The position numbers and the translations under genes are program-made. Source: Skeletonema tropicum (taxonomy: Eukaryota; Bacillariophyta; Thalassiosirophyceae; Thalassiosirales; Thalassiosiraceae). From it: a stretch of 64,000 bases of DNA. The stretch lies in NCBI GenBank assembly GCA_037178625.1, contig CM074135.1, positions 746,001-810,000 on the forward strand. The letters are read 5' to 3'. The notes beneath the pieces are model-generated. The model was given only the letters and a program-made list of their open reading frames with translations. It did not search any database and was not told the origin of the DNA. Shown here in pieces: positions 42,201 to 52,333 of this stretch (position 1 is the stretch's first letter; every line of letters begins with the position of its first letter).

Positions 42201-44182
42201 ATATTGGCCCATTCCTTCGACTGTTGCTTGTAAGATGTCTTCGCTTCGATAGGAGCATTCTCATGTGCAAGGAATTCATCCGTAATACCAAGCAGATGGG
42301 GGCTTCATTTGTCGAGCCTGTGACAGATACAATTGAGATGGTATATGATGACATGGAGCCTGAAGTGCCCGTAATCTTCCTTCTCAGTCGAGGCTCTGAT
42401 CCAACTGATGGCATCATTGAGTTATGTAGAAAGAAGAAATTACCCCCTCCTGCTGTCATTTCGCTAGGAGAAGGTCAAGAGCCAGTTGCTCTGAAGGCTA
42501 TCAATGCAGGTATTGTGAATGGAACATGGGTGCTCCTTCAGAATTGTGAGCTTGGTTTGGGCCTAATGAATGAAATGGAGTCACTGATCAATAAGTTGAA
42601 GGGAGGCATGGACCCCAATTTCCGGCTGTTCATTACTGCTTTGCCTAATCCAGAGTTCCCGCTTGGCTTGCTTCAAATGTGTTCCAAGGTAACGAATGAT
42701 CCACCTGCGGGACTCCGAGCTGGATTATTAAGGAGTTACACACCAGGCGTGATGGTGGATCAAGACCGACTAGAGAGAGTAGACACTCCATTATGGAGAC
42801 AACTCATTTTCGCTCTGTGCTTTCTTCACAGTATTGTCCAAGAGCGTCGTAAGTTTGGACCACTGGGGTGGTGCATTCCGTACGAGTATAACAATGGCGA
42901 CCTCCAGAGCTGCATGCTATTCCTGGAGAAACACTTGTACAACGGAGAGATTAGCTGGGGTACTTTCCAATATATGGTATCCGATGTTCAGTATGGAGGA
43001 AAGATTACCGATAGCTTGGATGTCCGATTGTTCCGAACATACACCAAGGAGTGGCTCACGGAAAGAACGTGCGAGGAAGATTTTAGCTTTACTCCAGACT
43101 CACCAATATTGAAGATTCCTGATGATTTTGAGTACAAGGTGAACTCCTTTACAGAGCATGCGGACTTTCGGAAGTTTATCGAGCAATTTCCTGAGAATGA
43201 TTCTCCGGAGATTTTTGGCCTCCATCCAAATGCTGATTTGACTTATTGTGTCAAGGAAGCAAATGCTCTCTTCAAGACACTTGGAGACACCCAGCCAAAA
43301 GGTGGAGGTGGCGATGGTGGTGTTTCAAGAGAAGACGTTGTATACGAGAAAGCATCTGAATTGCTCAGTAGAATTCCAGAGGATTATGAGGAGGACGACT
43401 ACAAGGTCAAGATCAAGAAGCTGGGCGGAATGACAGTCCCAATGAACATTTTCCTCTTTCAAGAGATTCAACGGTTCCAAAATGTCATTGCAAAGGTCCG
43501 CTTCACTTTGAAACAGTTACAGCTTGCAATCAAGGGTGAGGTTGTGATGAGTTCTGAGCTTCAAGAGACTCTTCAGAGCATCTTTGATGCTTCAGTACCT
43601 TGGCATTGGGAAAATACGTTGACGGGAGACGAATTCAGTTGGAGATTGCCAAGCCTGGGACTATGGTTCACTTCCCTACTCAATCGCGATGAGCAATACA
43701 GAAATTGGCTGAACTCAGGACGGCCAAATAGTTTCTGGTTCTCAGGTTTCTTCAATCCAGCTGGCCTCTTGACTGCCATGAAGCAAGAAGTGACACGCAA
43801 GCACAAGAGTGAAAAGTGGGCACTCGATGATGTAGTGCTAAAGAGCGAGGTGACCGATTTCGAAAATCCACGTCAAGTCAAGAATCAACCGGATGAAGGC
43901 ATCTACGTTCACGGTCTTTCCCTCGAGGGCGCGGCTTGGTCACGTGCCGAGGGGAATCTGGTGGAGAGTGTGCCCAAGATTCTAAACACAGATCTTCCTG
44001 TGCTCTACATTACAGCCGCGCGCAAGACGAAAGCTGACCCTCGCATATACGATTGTCCAATTTACAAGTACAGTTCGAGAGGTGATAAGTATCTTCTAGC
44101 TTTTGCGAGCTTAACTTGTCCACCTGACAAACCTCCCAATCATTTCATCCTACGCGGTACTGCGCTGCTTTGCAATCGGTAG
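30230..44182 (+). CDS. Axonemal outer-arm-type dynein heavy chain
   Basis: Motor of ciliary outer arms. Exon 1 is 30230-31357, a 95-nt intron follows (31358-31452, GTAAGT...ACAG), then 31453-44182. The join gives LLNSIK-MIYTISRYYTTEERV, the DHC N-terminal domain 1. Walker A motifs in order: AAA1 GPAGTGKTETTKDLG (about residue 1905), AAA2 GPSGGGKSCIFK (about 2190), AAA3 GAEGTAKTSTQ (about 2525) and AAA4 GVGGSGKQSLTR (about 2903). The stalk and microtubule-binding region is at about 39740-40720, and the C-terminus ends FILRGTALLCNR. The G-x-x-GTAKT form of AAA3 matches the outer-arm gamma/DNAH5-DNAH8 type. Expected length is 4,618 residues, normal for the class. One extra base near 41887-41890 breaks the frame: GLYEQDK should continue LTFVLLVTMKILVAAGH, which is open in the +1 frame. 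A CAG run gives a Gln tract in exon 1. Confidence 0.93.
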
Positions 44183-44441
44183 ATTAAATCTAAGCATTGA
44201 AGTTATATTATATTGTATAGTTTGCGTTTGCCTATTCCACTCTTACCCTTGACTCTTGCTGCATGCCGTGTCTTGAGATCCACAGACGAGCTTGGCCTCA
44301 GCATTTACATAGCAACTAAAACATCAACGCAAGAGCCAATAGGAGTGATAAGCGAAGTCGAGAAGATGTTGCTCCACAGAGTTTTTGATCTCATGTGTGT
44401 ATTAACCATTCAATAATTAATATGCATGTCTTGCTTATCAA

Positions 44442-44975
44442 TCAAGTGCTGACAACAAGCTTGTCTTTTTCTAGCGTGAGTATTTTTGTAACCTCCTTCT
44501 CGGCCATGGCAGCAGGCATTGTATCATCGTCAAACCCTGCAGCTAGTGCAGGAGATACCCCATTTTGTCCAAAGTCACTAAAAGAGCACGATACAAAGAT
44601 TGGCCAGCCAATGCGCTTTGCAAGACGTGCTGACATTTGTTGCCCCAACATCATATCCTCGTCACTGGAACCTCCCAAAAGCTGACTTGTTGGTGTAGGC
44701 ATGATCGAAGATCCACTACGGGCATGTGGAGGCATGGACAGCGATAGCGATCCCATTGGTGGTCTACCAGTGCCGACAGTTACTGTGCTGTTATTGCTTT
44801 CATTGTTTGTATCTTCATAATTATCCTCCTCCATCACTCGTCGCTCTACAGCACCCCATCCAAACCACACTATTGCCGATTGCCCTCGAAGCGTGACAGT
44901 TCCAACTACACCAACTCCACTTGATTCTCCTGGTGATAGTGGAACGCAGAATGGTATTATTCGGGTAGAGTCCAT
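44442..44975 (-). CDS. Proteasome assembly chaperone 4-like protein
   Basis: 177 residues from the ATG at 44975 (an upstream in-frame extension reaches 45035 but looks unconserved). PAC4/Irc25-type proteins help build the 20S alpha ring. Features that fit: an early beta strand with QSAIVWFGWGAVE, then a variable acidic/Ser/Thr loop, TPTSQLLGGSSDEDMM, the helix SARLAKRIGWPIFVSCSF (compare LAxxLxxKTxxxVFVS in the family), and a C-terminal helix MAEKEVTKILTLEKDKL. The identification is from pattern memory and moderately sure. Shares a 213-base divergent spacer with the gene at 45189. Confidence 0.65.
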   Translation of the reverse strand: MDSTRIIPFCVPLSPGESSGVGVVGTVTLRGQSAIVWFGWGAVERRVMEEDNYEDTNNESNNSTVTVGTGRPPMGSLSLSMPPHARSGSSIMPTPTSQLLGGSSDEDMMLGQQMSARLAKRIGWPIFVSCSFSDFGQNGVSPALAAGFDDDTMPAAMAEKEVTKILTLEKDKLVVST

Positions 44976-45188
44976 GGTATTATTGGTTATTGGCGTACAA
45001 CGATTATGTCGTAGGTCGATACATAGGTCGATGTGCAAATGAAAACAATGAAATAAGAGCGGTGTGGATTTTGGCGCGCTCTATCATCGATCATCGTTTC
45101 ATTGTCTGCGATCTGCGATCGATGGATGAGGATGAGATCTTGTTGCTTGCCACTTTGCTTGGTCGGCATAACTTTATTCTTCTGAACA
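44976..45188. promoter_or_regulatory. Bidirectional promoter between PAC4-like and DUF423 genes
   Basis: 213 bases between two divergent ATGs must contain both promoters and 5' UTRs. GATCGATC-type dyads are present around 45085-45125 (ATCATCGATCATCG and GCGATCTGCGATCGATGG). No core element recognised. Confidence 0.4.
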
Positions 45189-45584
45189 ATGGTCAACGAA
45201 ACCTCAGAAACACTCCGCAAACTTGCTGCTGCTCTGGGTGCATCTGGTGTAGGCCTCGGCGCGTTTGGAGCACACGCATTAAAAGGCTACCTATCCAAGA
45301 AGCCAGAGGGCAGCAATAACTGGAAAACTGCCGTATCATATCAGCTCTTACATGCTGTGGCATTGCTATCGCTGTCTTGTCTGGAGGAAGGCAAGCTGAG
45401 GAAATATCAGGGTGCTGGCTGGGGTGGAGGCAAAGTTATGGCACTGGGAACAGTCTTGTTTTCGGGATCTATTTATCTTCTTACTCTTGACATCGGTCCT
45501 AAGCGCATTTTGGGGCCCATGACTCCTATTGGAGGCTTGATGTTAATGAGTGGATGGGTTATGATTGGATCGGGAAAGATATGA
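45189..45584 (+). CDS. DUF423/TMEM256-like small membrane protein
   Basis: 131 residues. The family (bacterial YgdD, animal TMEM256) has four membrane helices and a conserved start: here KLAAALGASGVGLGAFGAHALKGYL, then the YQLLHAVALL motif, VMALGTVLFSGSIYLLTL and GPMTPIGGLMLMSGWVMIG. All signature residues (G-A-F-G-A-H-x-L, H-x-x-A-L, GTxLFSGS, P-x-GG) are present, so the fold is secure. The biochemical role of the family is not established. In eukaryotes it is often mitochondrial; I see no clear presequence. Confidence 0.92.
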   Translation: MVNETSETLRKLAAALGASGVGLGAFGAHALKGYLSKKPEGSNNWKTAVSYQLLHAVALLSLSCLEEGKLRKYQGAGWGGGKVMALGTVLFSGSIYLLTLDIGPKRILGPMTPIGGLMLMSGWVMIGSGKI

Positions 45585-45812
45585 AACTTCAAATCAATTG
45601 AATAAACACTTACTTTAGATAAAGTTAGTACTGTATACAAATTATTTAACAATACACCCAATAAGTCACTCGTTAGTTTCAAGTTAATTACTTTTCGAGT
45701 TTTGCTCTGGGCTGTGCATGCTCTTATGAAAAAGTATAAATGTTTCCCACTACTCCCTCCACTAATCTATCCAATCAGATAAATAAAAAAAACATGATTC
45801 AACTCATCACTC

Positions 45813-47656
45813 TTAACATCCCAAAAGAGTGCTTCGACAACGTTCAGCATCTCTCACCAACAATTCAAACTCATCCCTCCCAATCTCTCCGGCACGTTCC
45901 AACACACTCAGACAACAATTGCCACCACAATCTGCTTTCATCGTCGATGCAAACACATTCGAACACATTGCCAACGAGGTCAGACATCGAGCAGCCAGTG
46001 TTGCATCATAAGGCTTGGTGGAGGCAGATTTGACGTTTTCGATAAGACTGGGGATCAGAACCGACACATACCACTCCCTACTGGCTGAAATGGTATCGCA
46101 CAGTATCTTTTCAGAGTTCAAGAGTTCAAGCGCGTTGGATAGAGCCATTAACGCGTGGGTGCGTAGACGTCTGGTATGTTCCGCAATGCTTCTGTTGAGG
46201 GAGACAGTCATTGATAAGCTGGTGGCATCTTCCTCGAGACTCGAGTCATCATCGTCGTCGTCTGCATGGTCATCTTGATAAATGATGAGGGACATTGCAT
46301 AGTTGTGCAAACTGAAAGGTCCATTGCCAGATTCATGACGAGTGCACACAAGGCGTTTCGCGGCTAAAATTGCCGTCGACTTGGAGGTCAAATTCACATC
46401 GACGAGTGATACTAGACTTTCCATTCCCAGCATATTCGAGTCTGATTGAGGACTCGAGAGCAACTCAGATGTCATGTTAATGATATCTTCCTCATCTTGA
46501 TCAGTCTTCAGATCGTGTTCGAGAATCACACCATCATTGCAAGCAAAGCTCATCTGTGATACCGGAAGTCGAAGGTACATGGATTTATTGTTGTATTCAC
46601 TACAATCCATGGAGATCTCCTTTCCCTCTGCAGCATCGAGGATGGCACGACAATCATACATGAAGGAAAGATAATCCCCACTAACACGTTGAAGTTCCAC
46701 AAGCACCCCTCCCTCGTGATCATCTTCACCAGGGACTGCATAAAGCCGAACGTAAAACTTGACAAAATCAAGTGTGCGACATTTGGCCGCACTCTTACAA
46801 AACTTGGCCTTGATACTGCGAGCTTGTAGCGTCATCGCAATTCGTCCCGAGGTAATATCCGCAGATGTGTGCACAAGACGTGATGTACACTTTTGTGGCG
46901 GGGGGAGAGCACAGGGTGTTGTTGGTGAGGGGGAGGGACGTGCTTTTAGAGAAGAGTGTGGTACATTCCATTTGGACTTTTTGGTCGCACCAACAACTTG
47001 TGGATCAGAGAGTGATTTCTTGGTTAGCATTGGCTTCTTCGTGTCCAAGAGTTGAGGCGCTTGTTTCCCCGTGCTAATGGGCACTGACGCCGTTGGCTTG
47101 AGCGGCGCGAAAGCGGTCGGCCTCCCAGGATCAACTCGCTTGAGGGGCGGATTGAAGAGGAGGGTACGATGTTGGGATGCGGCTGGGTTAATTGCCACAG
47201 ACCTGAGAGGCGGGTGGTTGATTGGGGATGAGGTTAGAGTGTTTGTTGAAAGACATGCATGCCGAAAAAGTTTGTGAACAGACATGAACATCAGCGAAGG
47301 CGAAGAGTTTACTGCCCCTGATGGTGATGAGGGATAATCTCAATCCCGGAATTGCCGCGAGGATGATCTCGGAACATGGGAGAATTTTGCACCTTGCACA
47401 TGCAACTACCTAAAGGTAGGTTCAACGCCACCGGCTCCACCTCCCTCCATCATCAAGTCATCAACGCGAACGCCAGCATTACTTACCTCATCGCAGGTTG
47501 TTGTTCCGCATAAGACGATGACGAAGCAGAGGGCATCATGCCCCCCCTTCCTCCGCTTTGGCCCCTCGCCAAAGATGACGAGGAGGAGGGACGTTGTTCA
47601 TCTGATTGAATGTTTGTATCATTATTTCTACGTGTGTTTTGTTGACGGTCGCTCAT
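45813..47656 (-). CDS. Orphan protein with a conserved VELQR-SGD domain; probable two-exon gene
   Basis: Predicted exons 47656-47487 and 47202-45813, joined by a 284-nt GTAAGT...CTCTCAG intron in phase 2; product 519 residues. Exon 1 encodes MSDRQQNTRRNNDTNIQSDE followed by a Gly/Ser-rich stretch and ends at a consensus donor. The phase matches the acceptor exactly (AG + G gives Arg). The alternative is the single-exon start at 47291 (MFMSVHKLFRHACLS), which looks like a mitochondrial presequence but would be intronic in my model. The middle has FVKFYVRLYAVPGED, VLVELQRVSGDYLSFMYDCR and ILDAAEG, a domain that recurs in diatom proteins (from memory). The C-terminal helical part (about 380-519) is armadillo-like: HALMALSNALELL, DATLAARCLTSLAMC. 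Function unknown. Confidence 0.6.
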
Positions 47657-48360
47657 ATTTGCATTTATGAGCAGGGTGGTGGCTTCGGATTAAAGTTATT
47701 TAGCAGTACATGGTTGCGGTCGTTCACCTTCATGGAGTGTAATGGAACAAGCGGGTTTGGGAGTCGGTCTTGTTGCTACTCCAAGGGCTCTAGTTTTGGA
47801 AAGCAAGATGCAGGTGCATAAATAGGCTGATTGAGCGAACGACGACCGAAGAATTTTTGTGTCCACGGCTGCAGGCGGAGCTCGCAAAAAGGAGGGCCCA
47901 AATGCCGGCGCAAACAGACGTGTCGGGAACATGGAGGGCTTCCTGGTGGTTCTCTTTTCATCCTGATCGGATCGTGAGCCTCATGTTCGATGGAGTTCTT
48001 CTTCTTGATTGAGAATATAGGTCTGTAAGTGGTGTGCGAGAAATGGTACTTAAAATTGTCTTGTGTGATAAGTAGGATGAGCCTTAAGTAGATCGATGGA
48101 GTTCTTCTTCTGATTGAGATATAGGTCTGTAAGTGGTGTGCGAGAAATGTACTTGAAATTGTCTTGTGTGATACTAAGGTCGCGGTAAGTAGGAGGCAAG
48201 GTAGGAGGGTTATCCATACAATACTTTTCGTACTGATTCCGTCTACCTGCCTGAGAACTGACATTTTGATTCGGTTAGACCCTGTTAGAAGAGAATTTAG
48301 GCAGTTGTTGCTCGGGCTCGCGGTAAAATAAAGTTATGTACTGGTATTGACCCCACTTTT
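47657..48360. other. Intergenic region containing a short tandem duplication
   Basis: Upstream of the gene ending at 45813 and of whatever starts near 48361. Apart from the two-copy repeat at 47988-48172 I see no gene; the minus-strand open frame across it follows the repeat and has no family features. Confidence 0.4.
47988..48172. repeat. Two tandem copies of an ~80 bp unit
   Basis: CGATGGAGTTCTTCTTC at 47988 recurs at 48094, followed in both by TATAGGTCTGTAAGTGGTGT and GTCTTGTGTGATA. The first copy has extra bases where the second has one fewer (TTCTTG/TTCTG, GAATA/GATA, ATGGTAC/ATGTAC). About 23 bases separate the copies. Confidence 0.85.
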
Positions 48361-48792
48361 TTGAGGATCTTAAAACCGAGTCACGAGCGACAATCTGAAG
48401 CTATTCAAATAACGTTGTGCAAGCCTTTTCCCGAGACTCAAAAGATGGGTCCGCTATACTCAAAATTCTACTGGTACTCCTACGTCCTACGTACTATTTT
48501 TTGGTCAATCAACCGCCGCTCCAGCCCTGCTCCAGCCGCCTCTAAAAGCCAAAGCCACTCCATTCCATCAACCAGCAACCGCAGCACCAAGCACCACACC
48601 CCATCAAACAATCGAGAGAGTGAAGTAGCGTATGGTTGTATGAATTTGATGATTATGACGACGCCGATGTAGAGGACGACATTATTCGTTCTCACGATAA
48701 GAAGTATCTATCTACCAATAATTTCAAATTTTTAAAGCATTCTCGATCAACAAGATCGAAGATCGAAAATATCGACACATATCATATCACTT
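48361..48792 (+). pseudogene. Possible gene fragment with one frame change
   Basis: A plus-strand open frame up to about 48630 (Ser/Pro/Asn-rich, ending NNRESEVAYG) is continued in another frame by YEFDDYDDADVEDDIIRS and HDKKYLSTNNFKFLKHS to a TAG at 48792. The second piece has coding-like composition (acidic, then basic). No family recognised. It may be a broken gene or two chance frames. Confidence 0.25.
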
Positions 48793-48896
48793 AGGAAATT
48801 AGGTAAATGTTGCATTATCGCTACCTAGACATCATTGAACCAACAATTGGAGTCTTCATACGCCGAGGGCAGAACTTTTCGACAAAGAATTAAATC

Positions 48897-50573
48897 ATGT
48901 CCAGGAACTACTACCAAGAACGATCCACGTCAAGGGATGACTTTCGTCGACATCAACAGAGCCAAGATCTTGCGTCAAGCAGAATTGGTGAGCTTGCGAT
49001 GCTTCCACTTACAGAAAAGAAGGCGTTGATCCGGCAGCTACTAATTGAAATAGGCACAGACGTCAACAAGAACGATGGTGATCCTACTGGAGACGGTGAT
49101 CAAACTACAATATCGACGGTTGAGAAGCGTGATGTGGCACGTCATCTGTTTGCAGCTGGAGGAGATATAAGCGAGCATTTTGCTGGTGGAGGAGTGTCCA
49201 AGTTTGCCATGGCATGCGCCAGCGGAAGTTTAAAGACGGTCCAGAGTGAGCTGCTGAGTGTGAAGAGCACAGCAGTACAACCTTTCTCGAAAAGTGAAGA
49301 ATTGAAAAAACTGATCGAGACGAGGGAGACATCTATGCGGTTATCTCCACTGCTGTTGGTAGTTTCCCTGGGTAAAGTTCTCTACATGCCTGGGTCGCAT
49401 CAACAATTTGAGGCAGTTGCAAAGATGTTACTAAAGAATGGTGCATCTCCAGTTGCGAAAGATGTCGTGGGAAAAACTGTTGCTCATTACGGAGCAGGGG
49501 GAATGGCGACGAAAATGACGCTAGAGGTCACTGACATGTGCATTCGGGCTGCCAAAAGTCATCACTTGTTTGGAAAAGATGTGAAATTGCATGGTTTGAA
49601 GACGGAAGAAATGAATGGGAAATTGGGCATCGTTGGAGGTTTTGATGCTGACTCTAATCGCAGGGCAGTGTATTTGACTGAAGATGACAGAGAGGTCTGG
49701 ATAAAGGTTGAAAATATTTCGTTACAGGATCAAGATGCGAAGTGTCAACCGTATCCTCTGTTGACTGACATTCAAGACCGCTTAGGGAACGTGTCTCTTC
49801 AGGAAATCATCATGCCTTCTGCAGTACCAGGGACTATTATTGATGAAACTGCGGAGTTCCTGCTCAAGAAACATAATACGTCCATTTACACTGAGGACTG
49901 CGACGGGTGTTCACCAATACAAATGGTTTCAGGCATGGGATTGCTGAATGGTGAACGTGTTGTTTCCAAGTTGGTTATGGAGGCAGCCACTAAAAAGGGC
50001 AGAGAAACACGGAAAGCGAGGAAGCAAGAAGGATTAACGTGCGCAAATTGTAACAAAACAGATGACAGTAACGGAGAGAAGTTATTAGTGTGCTCTCGTT
50101 GCAAAGTTGTTCGATACTGCGGCCGAGATTGTCAAGTTCAACACTGGAAAGAGCACAAGAAAGAGTGCAAGACTCTTTCATCCCTGTCAGGTGTAGTCAC
50201 TCTGGGTCCTCCAGGCGAATTTTCACTTCCTGGCGGAATGAGCTCCTTCGTCCAAAATTTCAGAGGAGGAGGAAGCAACATGAGTCAGGAATCCGGGTAC
50301 AAAAAACCTCGAGGTAAGAAGCACGACGAAAAATTCGTCATCAAATGCCAAGGTAATGGGGATTCAAGCCCACTAATGATTTATGATCAAACACGAACGT
50401 GCCAGTTCTATCTCCGGCCAGAGCAAAAAGGATTCAAAGAGATCTTGCTAGCTATCCGGAACGAACCTGCATGGCAAGGGCGTAAAACTTTCATGAAGGC
50501 ATCATTTGATAAGAGTGGAGTTTGCACGGTGTATCCAGAAAAGGCAGGAGTAAAGTCGCATTACACATGGTAA
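48897..50573 (+). CDS. Ankyrin-like protein with C-terminal MYND zinc finger
   Basis: 558 residues, single exon. The MYND finger is at about residues 380-425: CANCNKTDDSNGEK, then CSRCKVVRYCGRDCQVQHW, and KEHKKEC, with all eight Cys/His ligands. Upstream, FAMACASGSLKTVQSELL, AKMLLKNGASPVAKD-VVGKTVAHYGAGG and FLLKKHNTSIYTEDCDGC-SPIQM are degenerate ankyrin repeats. After the finger, about 130 residues include DQTRTCQFYLRPEQKGF. MYND fingers bind short Pro-rich peptides; ankyrin-MYND proteins are a large family in diatoms with mostly unknown roles in transcription or protein assembly. Confidence 0.88.
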   Translation: MSRNYYQERSTSRDDFRRHQQSQDLASSRIGELAMLPLTEKKALIRQLLIEIGTDVNKNDGDPTGDGDQTTISTVEKRDVARHLFAAGGDISEHFAGGGVSKFAMACASGSLKTVQSELLSVKSTAVQPFSKSEELKKLIETRETSMRLSPLLLVVSLGKVLYMPGSHQQFEAVAKMLLKNGASPVAKDVVGKTVAHYGAGGMATKMTLEVTDMCIRAAKSHHLFGKDVKLHGLKTEEMNGKLGIVGGFDADSNRRAVYLTEDDREVWIKVENISLQDQDAKCQPYPLLTDIQDRLGNVSLQEIIMPSAVPGTIIDETAEFLLKKHNTSIYTEDCDGCSPIQMVSGMGLLNGERVVSKLVMEAATKKGRETRKARKQEGLTCANCNKTDDSNGEKLLVCSRCKVVRYCGRDCQVQHWKEHKKECKTLSSLSGVVTLGPPGEFSLPGGMSSFVQNFRGGGSNMSQESGYKKPRGKKHDEKFVIKCQGNGDSSPLMIYDQTRTCQFYLRPEQKGFKEILLAIRNEPAWQGRKTFMKASFDKSGVCTVYPEKAGVKSHYTW

Positions 50574-50722
50574 TGTTGTGAAGTAGAAGAGATTGCGAAG
50601 AGAAGAAGACATGTAACACCAATTTTAGCAGTTATTAGGTGCAAACTGCACGTAATGATAAAGAAAAGAAAAAGCCGTTGTTGTGTTGCGTTCAAATGAT
50701 TGTATCTTGTCTACGCAACATT

Positions 50723-52333
50723 TTACAAACTTTTCACTGCATTTAACAAGTCAGCCTTCTTCATTGACTTTTCAACTGAGACCCCCTTCTCAGTCAAATA
50801 TTCTGTAAGCTGTGCAACAGTTTTCCGTTTCAATGTGGAGTCCGCTAATTGGGTCCAATCATCAATACTTGAGGAAGCTGCCCTCTTCGTTACTGTCTTC
50901 TTCTTTGCGCTTGTTTTCGCCTTGGCCTTGGGTGCAGTGCTCTTCTTCTTCGTGGACCGCTTCTTCTTTGAGGCAGTCTCTGCCTTTTTCTGAGCAGCTT
51001 CCACTCCCTTGGTCATCTTCTTATCAATATTCTTTTGCGATTTCACATACTTTGCCTCTTCTTCGCGTTTCTTCTCAGCCTCTGCCGCAGCCTTGGCCTT
51101 CTTCACCTTATTTTCCTCATCCATCATTTTCAATATTTCAATGATACGAGCATCTTCTTCTGGATCACCCTCAAGGGTCACCTTGCTTGGATACTCCTCC
51201 TCAATTTCAGTTTTCTTTGCGGTCACCGCTGTGATTGCTTTCTTCTTCCCCTCATTTGCCTTCTCCAACTGGCTATTCAACTTGGCCACCTCCGCTTGCA
51301 ACTCACGCACTTTTTGCTCCATGCTTTCCTTTTCCAACAAAATTTGCTTCGTCTTGCTACTTTGCAATATTGCCTTACCGCTATCCACCTTTGTATCCTT
51401 ATCCATTTTCATGGCTAGCTCTTTGGCCAACTTGGCTCCCTCAGCAGCCATACCTGCCGCTGATGCTGCATCATTTGCTTTTTGTTGGGCTAGAGTCAGT
51501 TCCGACTCAAATTCTGCGGCCGCCTCCTTCTTTCCAGAGGCTTTCTGCTGCGATGCAATGATGGCCATTGCTGCTGCGGCATACCACCCGCCGTATTCTT
51601 TGAGATGTAGTGAATCAACAATGGCTTGCAAGTCGGCAGCGGAATAGGAGGACAAGTCAATTCCACTGACTCCTCCACTGTTGCCAGCTGCCCCACCTCC
51701 TTCAACCTTTGGGAGTTGAAGATTGCTCAATCCTGCACCGAACCCCCCCATAGCAGCCACAAAATTAGCCTTCATTATGGCAAGATTTTCTTGAGCTCTC
51801 GAAGAAGCATCAAATTGCAAATCGGGGTTTATTTTGGCCGAATCAACCTTTACAAACACCCCCCCAACGAGAGGTTTGATTGACGACGCTCCAGCCACTG
51901 CCCCCGTTGCCGCGGCTTTCATAGCTGGTACCGCCGCGGCCTTGACGGCTGGTACAGAGCTGGCAGCTAATGATGCGGCTGCCGACGCTGCCTGATCTGC
52001 GGCACTTTGAGCTGCAGCGGCGGCATCGTTAATTAACGAAACGCTATCAGTTACTACAGCGGGGGCAGCAGCAACAGGAGGAGCTGGAACAACCACAGCA
52101 GCCTCGGCAACTTTCTCCACCGTCTTCTCTACCACCTTTTCCACCGATTTGGTAACTGCAGGTGATGATGACGATGATAGTGATCCAGAATATTCGCCGA
52201 GGAGACCAGTGAGATCGCTTTGAAGCCGACTTGTCGAAGTCATTGAGGTTTTAGTTGAAGGTGCAAAAGCATCCCCACTGCTAGCAGCGAGTAGGGACAA
52301 AATTGCCACGTTTGATGGATATGTAAACTTCAT
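50723..52333 (-). CDS. Plastid-targeted coiled-coil protein with C-terminal SAP domain
   Basis: 536 residues. Signal peptide followed by GDAFAP (about residues 20-25), the diatom plastid motif, then a Ser/Thr-rich transit region. Residues about 60-165 are an Ala/Val-rich helical stretch; then GIDLSSYSAADLQAIVDSLH and LKEYGGWYAAAAMAIIASQQ, and a long coiled coil (about 255-420). A histone-H1-like Lys/Ala/Ser tail (KKRSTKKKSTAPKAKAKTSA) precedes a SAP motif in the last 45 residues: TVAQLTEYLTEKGVSVEKSM then KKADLLNAV. SAP domains bind DNA; in plants, plastid SAP proteins such as pTAC3 are parts of the plastid transcription machinery. I infer a plastid nucleoid or transcription-associated role. 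Convergent with the MYND gene. Confidence 0.78.
   Translation of the reverse strand: MKFTYPSNVAILSLLAASSGDAFAPSTKTSMTSTSRLQSDLTGLLGEYSGSLSSSSSPAVTKSVEKVVEKTVEKVAEAAVVVPAPPVAAAPAVVTDSVSLINDAAAAAQSAADQAASAAASLAASSVPAVKAAAVPAMKAAATGAVAGASSIKPLVGGVFVKVDSAKINPDLQFDASSRAQENLAIMKANFVAAMGGFGAGLSNLQLPKVEGGGAAGNSGGVSGIDLSSYSAADLQAIVDSLHLKEYGGWYAAAAMAIIASQQKASGKKEAAAEFESELTLAQQKANDAASAAGMAAEGAKLAKELAMKMDKDTKVDSGKAILQSSKTKQILLEKESMEQKVRELQAEVAKLNSQLEKANEGKKKAITAVTAKKTEIEEEYPSKVTLEGDPEEDARIIEILKMMDEENKVKKAKAAAEAEKKREEEAKYVKSQKNIDKKMTKGVEAAQKKAETASKKKRSTKKKSTAPKAKAKTSAKKKTVTKRAASSSIDDWTQLADSTLKRKTVAQLTEYLTEKGVSVEKSMKKADLLNAVKSL

Noticed and set aside
41867..44182. Separate gene starting at 41867
   Set aside because: The sequence is the dynein AAA5-AAA6 to C-terminus; the ATG is accidental and homology is continuous across the one-base break.
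45985..47291. Mitochondrial presequence MFMSVHKLF as the true start
   Set aside because: A phase-matched intron removes it and gives a good first exon; kept only as an alternative.
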